64,000 bases of DNA from positions 10,598-74,597 of the forward strand of contig JAEWHU010000091.1 of NCBI GenBank assembly GCA_023387635.1, in the 5' to 3' direction. A model generated the notes under the pieces. That model did no database searches, was not told the DNA's origin, and saw nothing but the letters and a program-made list of their open reading frames with translations. This DNA is from Bacillota bacterium (GTDB lineage: Bacteria > Bacillota > Clostridia > Lachnospirales > Lachnospiraceae). Shown here in pieces: positions 33,613-43,342 of the stretch. The first letter of the stretch is position 1. Each line of letters starts with the position of its first letter. Both the position numbers and the translations under genes were made by a program.

Positions 33613-35775
33613 ATGAAAGAACTAGTACATAACAAAGTAAAAAATGATGAATATCAAAACCGAGCAAAAGAACTTGTAAGTCAAATGACACTTGAAGAAA
33701 AAGTATTTCAAATGTTACATAATGCGCCTGCAATTGATAGGCTTAATGTTAAGGCCTATAATTGGTGGAATGAAGGTTTACATGGAGTAGCCAGAGCAGG
33801 TATTGCAACAGTATTTCCACAAGCGATTGGTTTAGCAGCAGCTTTTGACGAAGATATGATGGAGGTACTTGGAGACGCAATCGCTACGGAAGGTCGTGCT
33901 AAGTTTAATATGCAACAAGAATTTAGCGATACAGATATTTATAAGGGATTAACTTTTTGGGCACCAAATGTGAATATATTTAGAGATCCTAGATGGGGAA
34001 GAGGGCATGAGACCTATGGAGAAGATCCATATTTAACATCAAGGCTTGGAGTTCGTTTTGTAGAAGGACTTCAAGGTCATGATGAGAACTATCTAAAAGC
34101 GGCGGCATGTGCAAAGCATTTTGCTGTTCACTCAGGACCAGAAGATATACGTCATAGTTTCGATGCAAAAGCTTCTGTTCAAGATATGTATGAGACATAT
34201 CTACCAGCATTCAAGGCACTTGTTAAGGAAGCAAAAGTTGAAGCTGTTATGGGGGCATATAATAGAACTAATGGAGAACCATGCTGTGGAAGTAAGACTC
34301 TATTAAAGGATATTTTAAGAGACACTTGGGGATTTGAAGGTCATGTTGTATCGGATTGTTGGGCAATTAAAGATTTCCATGAGTACCATAAAGTTACAAG
34401 TGGGCCAGTGGAGTCTGTAGCTCTTGCTGTTAACAATGGTTGTGATTTAAACTGTGGAAACATATTCATATATTTATTAGAGGCTGTAAAAGAAGGTAAA
34501 TTAAAAGAAGAACAGTTAGATACGGCTGTAACAAGATTATTTGCTACTAGAATGAAATTAGGACTTTTTGAAGAGCAAGATAAAATTCCTTTTAATCAAA
34601 TACCATATGAAGTTGTCGATTCTAATGAAATGAAGGAGTTAAATCTATCTGTAGCTAAAAAGTGCCTTGTTTTATTAAAAAATCAAGGAAATATCTTACC
34701 ACTAGATAAATCTAAACTGAAAACTGTGGGTATCATTGGACCGAATGCAAATAACAGAAGAGCATTAGAAGGTAATTATGAAGGAACTGCTTCGAGATAT
34801 GTAACTGTTTTAGAAGGTTTCCAAGATTATTTAGGAGATGATGTAAGAATTCTTACTTCGGTTGGTTGCCACATGCATAAACCACGTGTAGGAGGTCTTG
34901 GTATAGAGAATGATCGTATCTCTGAAGTGAAAGGTGTTTGTAAATCAAGTGATGTTATTATTGCAGTTATGGGTCTAGACTCTGGGCTTGAAGGTGAAGA
35001 AGGAGATCAAGGAAATGAATATGCAAGTGGTGATAAACCACACATAAATCTCCCAGGATTACAAGAGGAAGTATTAAAGGCTATATATGAAAGTGGTAAA
35101 CCAGCAATACTAATATTACTATCTGGAAGTGCGTTAGCAGTTAACTGGGCAGATGAGAATATCCCAGCAATTATCCAGGGGTGGTATCCAGGTGCACAAG
35201 GTGGACGTGCAATTGCAGAGATGGTATTTGGTGAATGTGTACCAGAAGGAAAATTACCAATTACTTTCTATCGTTCCACAGAAGAATTACCAGAATTTAC
35301 GGATTATGCAATGAAGGATAGAACCTACCGTTATATGAAAAATGAAGCTCTATATCCATTTGGTTATGGATTATCTTATACTAATTTTACATTTAGTAAT
35401 TTAGCATGTAATACAGATGAAATTACGAAAGACGGTATTGATGTAAGCGTATACGTAAAGAATGATGGAAAGTATACTGGAAGAGAAACGGTTCAAGTGT
35501 ACGTAAAGGCAAATAAAAATGAATCACCAAATCCACAACTTAAAGCATTTACTAAGGTATTATTACAACCAGGTGAGGAAAAACAAGTACAATTACATCT
35601 ACCTATGGAAGCATTTTCATTATTTAATGAAAATGGAGAACAGAAGGTGGAAACAGGAAATTATACAATATATGTAGGAGGATCTCAGCCTGATACAAGA
35701 AGTATTCAGTTAACAGGCAATAGACCACTAGAAATGGAACTAAAAGCAAACCAAACTATTGAAATAGATAAGTAA
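33613..35775 (+). CDS. GH3 beta-xylosidase/beta-glucosidase-like enzyme
   Basis: A 720-residue GH3 enzyme without signal peptide: (beta/alpha)8 domain, alpha/beta sandwich, C-terminal fibronectin-III-like domain (QVYVKANKNESPNPQLKAFTKVLLQPGEEKQVQLHL). The nucleophile is Asp248 in VVSDCWAI; KHFAVHSGPEDIRHSF and FWAPNVNIFRDPRWGRGHETYGEDP resemble bacterial and fungal GH3 beta-xylosidases rather than cellobiases. It probably releases xylose from xylo-oligosaccharides. AAGGAG precedes ATG 33613; an upstream in-frame GTG lies inside that site. The next gene is a GH67 alpha-glucuronidase, supporting a xylan role. Confidence 0.88.
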   Translation: MKELVHNKVKNDEYQNRAKELVSQMTLEEKVFQMLHNAPAIDRLNVKAYNWWNEGLHGVARAGIATVFPQAIGLAAAFDEDMMEVLGDAIATEGRAKFNMQQEFSDTDIYKGLTFWAPNVNIFRDPRWGRGHETYGEDPYLTSRLGVRFVEGLQGHDENYLKAAACAKHFAVHSGPEDIRHSFDAKASVQDMYETYLPAFKALVKEAKVEAVMGAYNRTNGEPCCGSKTLLKDILRDTWGFEGHVVSDCWAIKDFHEYHKVTSGPVESVALAVNNGCDLNCGNIFIYLLEAVKEGKLKEEQLDTAVTRLFATRMKLGLFEEQDKIPFNQIPYEVVDSNEMKELNLSVAKKCLVLLKNQGNILPLDKSKLKTVGIIGPNANNRRALEGNYEGTASRYVTVLEGFQDYLGDDVRILTSVGCHMHKPRVGGLGIENDRISEVKGVCKSSDVIIAVMGLDSGLEGEEGDQGNEYASGDKPHINLPGLQEEVLKAIYESGKPAILILLSGSALAVNWADENIPAIIQGWYPGAQGGRAIAEMVFGECVPEGKLPITFYRSTEELPEFTDYAMKDRTYRYMKNEALYPFGYGLSYTNFTFSNLACNTDEITKDGIDVSVYVKNDGKYTGRETVQVYVKANKNESPNPQLKAFTKVLLQPGEEKQVQLHLPMEAFSLFNENGEQKVETGNYTIYVGGSQPDTRSIQLTGNRPLEMELKANQTIEIDK

Positions 35776-35794
35776 TATTAAGTTTTAATTATGA

Positions 35795-35830
35795 TTTTGG
35801 TTCATGTATGATTTGATACATGAACCAAAA
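35795..35830 (+). other. Perfect intercistronic hairpin between GH3 and GH67
   Basis: TTTTGGTTCATGTAT (35795-35809) pairs perfectly over 15 bp with 35816-35830 around a GATTTG loop. No T-run follows. It covers the first in-frame ATG (35804), which therefore is unlikely to be used. Confidence 0.75.
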
Positions 35831-35893
35831 GAATCTACATATTGGTGTGTAGTGCGAAAAGCAAGATTTTCACAGGGCAGAATGGAGAACATT

Positions 35894-37897
35894 ATGGATT
35901 ATACAAATTGTTGGCTAGAGTATAAAAAAATTTCAGATAAGAATAAGTCAGATATTGCCTTATTGTGTGAGATAGAAGGACCAATTATTAAGAATGGAAT
36001 AAAGGAGCTAACAACTGGTTTTCATTCTCTATATGGTCGTTATCTAAACATAGTGAATAATGAAGAATTATATCAGGAAGCAAAAGCTTCGATTCATATA
36101 AAACTAGATACTTCATTATCACTTTCACCGGATGGATATCGTTTAGAATGTGTAAGCGGTAAAAGTATAATTATGGCTACTTCAGAAATTGGACTTTTAT
36201 ATGGAGTATATGCTTTATTAAGGAATCTAAATATTCAAAAGATAGTGGATTATGATAACTGGTCATTTACCGAAGAAAAAGAGCCTGCTAATCCTCATCG
36301 TATGTTAAATCATTGGGATAACATGGACGGGAGTATTGAAAGAGGTTACTCGGGTAATTCGTTCTTCTTTAAAAATAATGAAATATTGTTAAATGAACGT
36401 ACAAAAGAATATGCCAGAATGGTGGCATCCGTAGGTATTAATGGAGTTGTTATAAATAATGTGAATGTAAAAAATGCAGCTACAGAACTAATTTCCTTTA
36501 GATATTATGAGAAACTGCGTACTATGTCTGAGTTATTTGCGTCATTCGGAATAAAATTATATCTAAGTGTCAATTTCGCAGCACCAATAGAACTAGGAGG
36601 ACTTGATACTTCAGATCCATGCGATGACAAGGTAATCACTTGGTGGGAAGATAAATCAAAAGAAGTGTTTGAGAATATACCAAAGCTTGGAGGTTTCCTT
36701 GTAAAGGCGGATTCAGAAGGAAGACCAGGGCCATTTACTTATGGCAGAACACATGCTGATGGAGCAAATATGCTTGCACATGGAGTTAAACCTTATGGTG
36801 GTCTTATTATCTGGCGATGCTTTGTATATAACTGTCAGCAAGATTGGCGAGATACAAAAACAGATCGTGCTAGAGCAGGATATGACAATTTTATGCCAAT
36901 TGATGGAGCTTTTTCTGATAATGTTATATTGCAGATTAAAAATGGACCAATGGATTTCCAAGTAAGAGAACCAATTTCTCCACTATTTGGAGGTTTAAAG
37001 AAAACAAACATGATGTTAGAAGTTCAGATTGCCCAAGAATATACAGGTCAGCAAAGACATGTATGTTACTTGATTCCATGGTTTAAAGAGATACTTAATT
37101 TTAATACACATTGCTCACCTAAGCATGGAACTGTAGCGGATATTGTTAGCGGTAGAACTTATCATAACACCTCTTGTGGTATAGCTACAGTTGTTAATAC
37201 AGGTAATGATATTAATTGGACAGGGCATGATCTAGCAGCAGCCAACCTTTATGGTTTTGGTAGACTTAGTTTTGATACAGAGCTTACATCAAATGAGATT
37301 GGAAAAGAGTGGATTGTACAGACCTTTGGTCATAATGAAAAGGTAGAGGAGAATATTCTTAGGATATTAATGATGTCTTGGCCTACTTATGAGAAATACA
37401 CATCACCACTTGGGATTGGCTGGATGGTAAAACCAAATCATCATTATGGCCCTGATGTGGATGGTTATGAATATGATAGATGGGGTACATATCATAAAGC
37501 GGACAATAAAGGAGTTGGTGTTAATCGTACAGAAAGTGGAACAGGATATTGTAGTCAATATAATGAACCCCTTGCATCTATGTACGCCAATAGAGAAACT
37601 TGTCCAGAAGAACTACTTCTATTTTTCCATCATGTAGAATATGGTTATGTACTCTCAAGTGGGAAGACAATCATTCAACATATTTATGATACCCATTTTG
37701 AGGGGGCAAAAGAAGCTGAGATGTTCTATCAGATGTGGGATGAATTACATGGACTTATGGATGAAGCTACATTTGATAGAGGAAAAAAACGATTTACACA
37801 TCAAAAAGAACATGCAAAAGAATGGTGTGATGTAATTAATTCATATTTCTATCGTAAAACGGGTATAAATGATAAGTACGGACGTCCTTTATACTAG
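35894..37897 (+). CDS. GH67 alpha-glucuronidase
   Basis: Cleaves alpha-1,2-linked (4-O-methyl)glucuronic acid from xylo-oligosaccharides. 667 residues starting MDYTNCWLEY, the usual N-terminus. The TIM barrel has the acid Glu275 (VKADSEGRPGPFTYGRTHADGAN) and the base candidates Asp337 (FMPIDGAFSDN) and Glu359 (GPMDFQVREPISPLFG). The C-terminal alpha-helical domain (WPTYEKYTSPLGIGWM... HHYGPDVDGYEYDRWGTYH) is intact. No signal peptide: cytoplasmic, like the Geobacillus enzyme. GGAG lies 6 bases before the ATG; upstream in-frame ATGs fall in the hairpin or lack a site. In one transcript with GH3. Confidence 0.95.
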   Translation: MDYTNCWLEYKKISDKNKSDIALLCEIEGPIIKNGIKELTTGFHSLYGRYLNIVNNEELYQEAKASIHIKLDTSLSLSPDGYRLECVSGKSIIMATSEIGLLYGVYALLRNLNIQKIVDYDNWSFTEEKEPANPHRMLNHWDNMDGSIERGYSGNSFFFKNNEILLNERTKEYARMVASVGINGVVINNVNVKNAATELISFRYYEKLRTMSELFASFGIKLYLSVNFAAPIELGGLDTSDPCDDKVITWWEDKSKEVFENIPKLGGFLVKADSEGRPGPFTYGRTHADGANMLAHGVKPYGGLIIWRCFVYNCQQDWRDTKTDRARAGYDNFMPIDGAFSDNVILQIKNGPMDFQVREPISPLFGGLKKTNMMLEVQIAQEYTGQQRHVCYLIPWFKEILNFNTHCSPKHGTVADIVSGRTYHNTSCGIATVVNTGNDINWTGHDLAAANLYGFGRLSFDTELTSNEIGKEWIVQTFGHNEKVEENILRILMMSWPTYEKYTSPLGIGWMVKPNHHYGPDVDGYEYDRWGTYHKADNKGVGVNRTESGTGYCSQYNEPLASMYANRETCPEELLLFFHHVEYGYVLSSGKTIIQHIYDTHFEGAKEAEMFYQMWDELHGLMDEATFDRGKKRFTHQKEHAKEWCDVINSYFYRKTGINDKYGRPLY

Positions 37898-37978
37898 TAA
37901 TAGATAGTACTTTTTTAATTCAAAGGAAATTGTGTCTTATTATTAAAAATTACGTCACTAGGATTAAAGTAGTATAAG

Positions 37979-38031
37979 TAGCTCTATGTATAAGATATAA
38001 ACTCATTGTTTATTAAATATACATAGAGCTA
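37979..38031 (+). terminator. Terminator after GH67
   Basis: TAGCTCTATGTATA (37979-37992) pairs perfectly with 38018-38031; the tail is only moderately T-rich. Confidence 0.68.
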
Positions 38032-38084
38032 TGTTGATTTTCAACATAAAAAACAAAAAAGATATAAAATTATTTTAATTATTA

Positions 38085-38112
38085 TAGACATTTTGTTAAT
38101 TATTGCTATAAT
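38085..38112 (+). promoter_or_regulatory. Promoter of the acetylesterase gene
   Basis: TAGACA (38085-38090), 16-base spacer, TATAAT (38107-38112), about 75 bases before the start. Confidence 0.58.
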
Positions 38113-38187
38113 ATTACTAAAGGTTTAAAAAAATGATTTTTATTTTTAAACATTTTGCTAAATTTTTCATTGGAGGGGGCTAAAACT

Positions 38188-40035
38188 ATGGGCGAAAAAG
38201 GACTTACAATTGCACCAATAATATGTGATGGAATGATTTTACAAAGGGATACCTATAACCGTATATATGGTAAGGAAACAATAGCAGATAGTGTAACTAT
38301 ATCATTTATGGATATCACGTATAGTGCGAAGGTGGATAACAATTATAATTTTAGTATTGAATTGCCACCGGTTGCTGCAGGCGGACCCTATTCAATGACC
38401 ATTAAGGGAAGTTGTGAGATTGTCATATCAGATATATTGTTTGGTGACGTATATATTTTAAGTGGACAATCTAATATGGAACTACCAATTGGGCGAGTAC
38501 TTGATGTATCCGAAGAAGAGATAAGACAGGCTTATGAACCTACTATTAGGCAATATTTAATACCAGCAACCTATAATTTTACTGAACCAGAACAATTTAT
38601 GTACTCTGGTTCATGGAAAAAGGCAGCAGATAAAGATATATTAGGGTTTAGTGCAGCAGGGTATTTTTTTGCTAAGGAATTGAAAGAAACGTATAATGTC
38701 CCAGTAGGTTTAATCATGACAGCAGTTGGTGGATCTAAGGTCGAATCATGGATGAATCCTATCACTCTTAGTAGATTTGGAGACTATGAGTTAGTGGTAG
38801 AATTGTTTAAAGATAAGAAATACTTTAATAATTATATAGGTGAACAACAAGAAGCGGCCAATAAGTGGGTTCATCATATAGAAGAGGAAGAAGAAAAGTT
38901 TTATGAGGATGAAAACTATAAGGAATGGAATTCCTGTATGGTGCCCTCACTTGTTTCGGATTTTATGGATGGAAGTTTTCAGGGCTCTATATATCTATGT
39001 AAGGAAGTAATTATAGATGAGGAACCTACTGAGGAAGAGGCAGAAATTTATCTAGGTTCAATTATTGATTCTGATAGTGTCTATATTAATGGACATCTAG
39101 TAGGAAGAACAGAATACAGGTATCCACCAAGAAAATATAAGTTTGGAAAAGGAATCCTTAAAAAGGGAAGTAATCTTATTCTTGTTCGAATGGTAATCAA
39201 TAACAACAATGGTGGTACCATACAGGAGAGACCATATTATCTTAAATTTGATAATCAGAAGATTGATCTTTGTGGTGAGTGGTATTATAAAATTGGTAAA
39301 AAGGTAGATAAAGCAATGCCATCTGTATTATTTCCACCACTTCTTCCAATCGGCTTTTATAATACGGTAGTAGTCCCATTATCCAAGGTATCTATTAAAG
39401 GAGTGCTTTGGTATCAAGGAGAAAGTAATACAGGGGATGGAAAAGATTATTCAAATAAATTTGAAGCTATGATTAGTGATTGGAGAGAACTATATGGCTC
39501 TAATCTACCATTTATATATGTACAATTAAGTAATTATAGAGAACCTTTAAATACTAGTGAAGATACTGGGTGGGCATGGTTACGTGACCAACAAAGGCAG
39601 AATCTATCACTAGATAATGTGGCAATGGTTGTTACCCATGATATTGGAGAAAAGAGTGATATTCACCCTCAGAATAAGAAAGAAATAGGGAGAAGGTTAG
39701 CAAAAGCCGCTAGGCATATAATATATAATGAAGATATTATTCATAGTGGTCCAATACCAATGAATGCAACGCTAAGAGGAAATAGTGTAGAGATAGAGTT
39801 TCTATATCTAGAGGAATCTGATAAGGAGTATTCCTATAGTAATTTTGAACTAGCTGGTACTGATGGCATATATTATGATGCAATAGCTACTAGGAATGGT
39901 AATAAAGTAACTATTATCTGTGAAACACTGGATAGACCAGCATCTGTTCGCTATAGTTGGCGGGATTGTCCAACGGATATTAATTTTTATAACGATGCAG
40001 GTTTACCAGCATCAGGTTTTCAATTGGATATATAA
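38188..40035 (+). CDS. SGNH sialate O-acetylesterase-like (acetylxylan) esterase
   Basis: A 615-residue carbohydrate esterase. The nucleophile Ser95 lies in ILSGQSNMELP, block III in GVLWYQGESNTGDG, and the Asp-His pair in DIHPQNKKEIGRRLA. A beta-sandwich insert (~270-380, with VYINGHLVGRTEYRYPPRKYKF) is typical of the sialate O-acetylesterase-type family. No signal peptide. Because it lies between xylosidase/glucuronidase genes and a LacI/TRAP unit, removal of acetyl groups from xylo-oligosaccharides is the likelier job; sialic acid genes are absent. GGAGGGGG fixes the ATG at 38188. Confidence 0.88.
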   Translation: MGEKGLTIAPIICDGMILQRDTYNRIYGKETIADSVTISFMDITYSAKVDNNYNFSIELPPVAAGGPYSMTIKGSCEIVISDILFGDVYILSGQSNMELPIGRVLDVSEEEIRQAYEPTIRQYLIPATYNFTEPEQFMYSGSWKKAADKDILGFSAAGYFFAKELKETYNVPVGLIMTAVGGSKVESWMNPITLSRFGDYELVVELFKDKKYFNNYIGEQQEAANKWVHHIEEEEEKFYEDENYKEWNSCMVPSLVSDFMDGSFQGSIYLCKEVIIDEEPTEEEAEIYLGSIIDSDSVYINGHLVGRTEYRYPPRKYKFGKGILKKGSNLILVRMVINNNNGGTIQERPYYLKFDNQKIDLCGEWYYKIGKKVDKAMPSVLFPPLLPIGFYNTVVVPLSKVSIKGVLWYQGESNTGDGKDYSNKFEAMISDWRELYGSNLPFIYVQLSNYREPLNTSEDTGWAWLRDQQRQNLSLDNVAMVVTHDIGEKSDIHPQNKKEIGRRLAKAARHIIYNEDIIHSGPIPMNATLRGNSVEIEFLYLEESDKEYSYSNFELAGTDGIYYDAIATRNGNKVTIICETLDRPASVRYSWRDCPTDINFYNDAGLPASGFQLDI

Positions 40036-40048
40036 AATAAGTATGGTG

Positions 40049-40088
40049 AAAAATAGTTAGTGGAAGAAATTCCACTAACTATTTTTTT
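40049..40088. terminator. Bidirectional terminator, esterase / LacI genes
   Basis: AGTTAGTGGAA-GAAA-TTCCACTAACT, 11-bp core extended by A/T flanks, with a T-run on the right and A-run on the left. Confidence 0.93.
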
Positions 40089-40119
40089 AGGAACGATTTA
40101 TATGTAAAGGATAAGAAGA

Positions 40120-41199
40120 TTACCAGTTTATAGACATCCAGTCATTATTAGTGATAGCGCCTGTTGATTCTCTTACTACCAATGTATGGTTCACTTTGAC
40201 TGTTTGTGCAGGTTCCAGAACATTATGAGCTAACTGCTTTAATAATATTTTAGCAGCTTCTTGACCAATTGTGACACTGTGCACATCGATAGTCGACAAA
40301 GATGGCTCTAAAATACTTGAAAGAAAAGAATTATTATACCCTATAACACGAATATCTTCGGGGATTTTCTTATGTAATTCAGATAGGGCCTTTAGAACGC
40401 CAACAGCCATCTGATCATTAGCTACAAAGACACCATCTAACGAAGGATTTGCCTTCAAAAGGGATTTTATGCATTTATATCCACTTTGATGGGTGAAATC
40501 TCCAAATGCTACCATAGTAGATTCATTATAAGGGTATCCGTGTGCATCTACCACAGTTTTAAATGCTTCTAGTCTATCAGAAACAAGTTTTGAATAAGTA
40601 GGACCAGTAATGTGCCCAATGTTTTTACAACCGATAGCAAATAAATGTTCTACCGCTTCAATTGAGGCAGCAAAGCTATCATTAAATACAGAAGTAATAT
40701 TATATTTTGTGAAATTTCTCATTATACTGACAAGTTCAATTCTTTTATTTGAAGAAACTATCATATTCTTTATATTATTGAAATAAACACTTTCTAAATT
40801 CTCAGGTATAGCTGATGTAAATATGATTCCATCCACTTTATTAGCAATAAGCTTTTTAAATCCCTTTTTTTCATTCTCGATGGTGTTCAAAACGTCTCCA
40901 TTGCTATGACTGTCGTATATCATAACACTATAACCAACATTGCTTAAAATTTCCTCAATAGCTCTTATAATATAAGGATAAAATATTCCACACATATTAG
41001 CGGTAATAATGCCTATATTTTTTGTCTGTTTATTCTTCATGTTTTGCGCAATTGGATTAACTTCATATCCTAATTCATTTATGGCAAAGTTAACTTTAGA
41101 TTTTAGTTCATCACTCACATATTTTGTATTATTAATTACATTTGAAACAGTGGAAATTGAAACCCCAGCTAACTTAGCAACATCCTTAATGCTACTCAT
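40120..41199 (-). CDS. LacI/GalR-family repressor
   Basis: 359 residues: N-terminal HTH with hinge (IKDVAKLAGVSISTVSNVINNTKYVSDELKSKV) and a periplasmic-binding-like sugar domain (IGIITANMCGIFYPYIIRAIEE; DGVFVANDQMAVGVLKAL; TTIDVHSVTIGQEAAK). GGAGA precedes the ATG. It is divergent from the TRAP transporter, and the region between has three AAAACGTTTT palindromes, the type LacI proteins with this HTH bind, one of them near its own start. It therefore likely represses the transporter and itself; the inducer may be a hexuronate or an aldouronic sugar. Confidence 0.92.
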   Translation of the reverse strand: MSSIKDVAKLAGVSISTVSNVINNTKYVSDELKSKVNFAINELGYEVNPIAQNMKNKQTKNIGIITANMCGIFYPYIIRAIEEILSNVGYSVMIYDSHSNGDVLNTIENEKKGFKKLIANKVDGIIFTSAIPENLESVYFNNIKNMIVSSNKRIELVSIMRNFTKYNITSVFNDSFAASIEAVEHLFAIGCKNIGHITGPTYSKLVSDRLEAFKTVVDAHGYPYNESTMVAFGDFTHQSGYKCIKSLLKANPSLDGVFVANDQMAVGVLKALSELHKKIPEDIRVIGYNNSFLSSILEPSLSTIDVHSVTIGQEAAKILLKQLAHNVLEPAQTVKVNHTLVVRESTGAITNNDWMSINW

Positions 41200-41225
41200 T
41201 AATAGTCTCCTTCAATCTGTTATGA

Positions 41226-41237
41226 AAAAACGTTTTT
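41226..41237. promoter_or_regulatory. LacI-type operator 1 (autoregulatory)
   Basis: AAAAACGTTTTT, 27 bases upstream of the LacI start. On the minus strand it lies between TTGAAT and a weak TAACAG. Confidence 0.68.
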
Positions 41238-41388
41238 GCAATTCAATTTATCATAATAATAGCATAATTTGGCAATATATACAATAATTTATAGAATATT
41301 GTTGGTATAATTTGAATAATTATTATTTATTTTATGAATATAAGTTTTGAAAAAATGAGTATTAAAAACATAATATGTATATTATGGT

Positions 41389-41398
41389 AAAACGTTTT
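41389..41398. promoter_or_regulatory. LacI-type operator 2
   Basis: AAAACGTTTT within GGTAAAACGTTTTTCTT, nearly identical to operator 3 which lies 110 bases to the right. Confidence 0.7.
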
Positions 41399-41490
41399 TC
41401 TTAAAAATTATAAGATATGTAGAACATTATATATTTAAAGTACTGATAATAGGCAAATAATACAATGTTAAATAAATACTATGATTAATA

Positions 41491-41519
41491 TTGACGGTAA
41501 AACGTTTTTTTGATACGAT
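41491..41519 (+). promoter_or_regulatory. TRAP operon promoter with operator 3 in the spacer
   Basis: TTGACG (41491-41496), 17-base spacer, TACGAT (41514-41519). The palindrome AAAACGTTTT occupies 41499-41508, entirely inside the spacer, so a bound repressor would exclude RNA polymerase. Confidence 0.68.
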
Positions 41520-41731
41520 TGGGTGGGTATAAAACGAGCTCCCAAAAAGAAATAAAAATATGCAACTTGCATAAAGGTTAAATTAGTAAAAAAGTTTAAT
41601 ACTAAGAATAATACTATGTTTTGTAGTTTCCATAAGCGAAATAGTGTGGTGTTTTGTGAAAAAAACAACAATTTCATATGGAAGTTTCAGTAACAGCTAG
41701 AGGTCAGGACTGACACAATAAGGAGGAATAT

Positions 41732-42784
41732 ATGAAAATAAACAAAAGACTCATTGCAATGGTTCTTATGTTAACGATCACTGTTAGTATGTTCACTGGA
41801 TGCTCTTCTAGTGGTGCAGAAGGTGATAAAACAATTGTGAGAGTAGGGCATAACCAATCACAAAATCACCCAATTCACTTATCTTTGCTTGCATTTGAAG
41901 AATACGTAGAAACTGAACTTGGTGATAAATACGATGTACAGATATACCCAAGTGAATTACTAGGTTCTCAAACAAACATGGTCCAGTTAACACAAACTGG
42001 AGCAATTAACTTTAGCGTTGCTAGTAATTCGATTCTAGAAACTTTCGATGACGTATTCGAGATATTTAACTTACCATATTTGTTTGCTAGTACGGATGCA
42101 TATCATGCAGTAATGGATGATGAGGAATTAACAGAATCTATCTATACGTCTACTGCAGATGCAGGATTTGAAGTAGTTACATGGTTCGATGCAGGTACAC
42201 GTAATTTTTACACAATTGATACTCCAATTCATACCCCTGCCGATTTAAAGGGATTAAAGATAAGAGTTCAACAGTCTCCAACCAACGTAAGAATGATGGA
42301 ATTACTTGGTGGTTCTGCATCACCGATGGGATTTGGCGAAGTTTATACTTCTCTTCAAGCTGGAATTATTGATGGAGCTGAAAATAATGAAATGTCACTT
42401 ACTGATAATGGACATGGTGAAGTAACTAAATATTATTCATACGATATGCATCAGATGGTTCCTGATATGCTCATTGGTAATTATGATTTCCTTCAAGAAC
42501 TTTCTGCAGATGATAGAGCTGTTTTTGAAGAAGGATTTAAGATTGCTAATAGTGTCGAAAGAGAAGAATGGACAAAAGCGGTAGAACATGCAAAAGACAA
42601 GGCAGAAAAAGAAATGGGGGTTAATTTCATTTACCCAGATCAAGAACCTTTCAAAGAAATTTGTCTTCCTTTACATGAAGAAGTATTAAAAAGGAATCCC
42701 AAGTTACAAAAGTATTACGATAAGATTCAAGAATACAATGAACAATATCCTGCCCATGAAGTAGGAGAGGAGGATGCAAGGTAA
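41732..42784 (+). CDS. dctP: TRAP transporter substrate-binding lipoprotein, DctP family
   Basis: A 350-residue solute receptor. The signal peptide (MKINKRLIAMVLMLTITVSM) ends at FTGC, a lipobox, anchoring it outside the membrane. VRVGHNQSQNHPIHLSLLAFEEYV, YPSELLGSQTNMVQLTQTG, and PADLKGLKIRVQQSP (with the carboxylate-binding Arg) are DctP features. AAGGAGG ribosome site. TRAP receptors bind organic acids; with GH67 and a LacI regulator next door, glucuronate or a related uronate is a reasonable substrate. The stop overlaps the dctQ start (TAATG). Confidence 0.93.
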   Translation: MKINKRLIAMVLMLTITVSMFTGCSSSGAEGDKTIVRVGHNQSQNHPIHLSLLAFEEYVETELGDKYDVQIYPSELLGSQTNMVQLTQTGAINFSVASNSILETFDDVFEIFNLPYLFASTDAYHAVMDDEELTESIYTSTADAGFEVVTWFDAGTRNFYTIDTPIHTPADLKGLKIRVQQSPTNVRMMELLGGSASPMGFGEVYTSLQAGIIDGAENNEMSLTDNGHGEVTKYYSYDMHQMVPDMLIGNYDFLQELSADDRAVFEEGFKIANSVEREEWTKAVEHAKDKAEKEMGVNFIYPDQEPFKEICLPLHEEVLKRNPKLQKYYDKIQEYNEQYPAHEVGEEDAR

Positions 42785-43338
42785 TGGTTAAATTAAGAAA
42801 AATATTAAATGCAACAATGGCCATATTAAGTGGAGTAAGTTTTGCGGCTATGGTGCTATTAGTAGTATGGCAAGTATTTACACGTTATATTTTAAAACAT
42901 CCTTCCTCTTGGTCTGAAGAACTTGTTTCTTATTTATTTGCATGGATGGCTCTCTTTGGAGCATCATTAGCAGTAAGTGAAAGAGGACATATGAATATAC
43001 CTGTACTTGTAGATAAATTTAAGCCAGGTGTTAAAAAAGTTTTCGCATTATTTGCCGAAGCTATCATATTTATTTTCTCAGCAGTTGTATTGATTTGGGG
43101 AGGTTTCGCCATATCTAAACTGGCTATGGGTCAAATGACATCATCTTTAGGCGTGTCAGTGGGAGTATTTTATTTTGCACTTCCAGTTAGTGGTGTATTA
43201 AATATGATTTTCTCTGCATTAAATATTTATGATATAACAAAAGGAAATATTTCATTATTACCTCCTGATGAGAATGCAGCAATACTAGAAGAAGCTGAAA
43301 AATTAAAAAAAATAGATAAAGTGGAGAAGGGGGTATAA
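42784..43338 (+). CDS. dctQ: TRAP transporter small permease, DctQ family
   Basis: 184 residues with four TM segments; FTRYILKHPSSWSEELVSYLFAWMALFGASLAVSERGHM is the DctQ core. It bridges the receptor and the large subunit. The start overlaps the dctP stop by one base, with GGAGAGGA upstream, showing coupling. A charged cytoplasmic tail ends the protein 4 bases before dctM. Confidence 0.93.
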   Translation: MVKLRKILNATMAILSGVSFAAMVLLVVWQVFTRYILKHPSSWSEELVSYLFAWMALFGASLAVSERGHMNIPVLVDKFKPGVKKVFALFAEAIIFIFSAVVLIWGGFAISKLAMGQMTSSLGVSVGVFYFALPVSGVLNMIFSALNIYDITKGNISLLPPDENAAILEEAEKLKKIDKVEKGV

Positions 43339-43342
43339 AAAC

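Larger units (their letters stand above)
41200..41731. other. Divergent control region, LacI gene / TRAP operon
   Basis: 532 bases without a gene. It holds three LacI-type operators, the TRAP promoter (41491-41519) and a ~200-base TRAP leader with no strong fold that I can see. Confidence 0.6.

Noticed and set aside
38188..40035. Sialic-acid metabolism gene
   Set aside because: Family name aside, no neuraminidase or NanA/NanE-like genes occur; neighbours are xylan enzymes.
41389..41398. Pure CcpA cre site
   Set aside because: The palindrome is cre-like, but three near-identical copies between a LacI gene and its divergent operon point first to the local repressor; CcpA remains possible.
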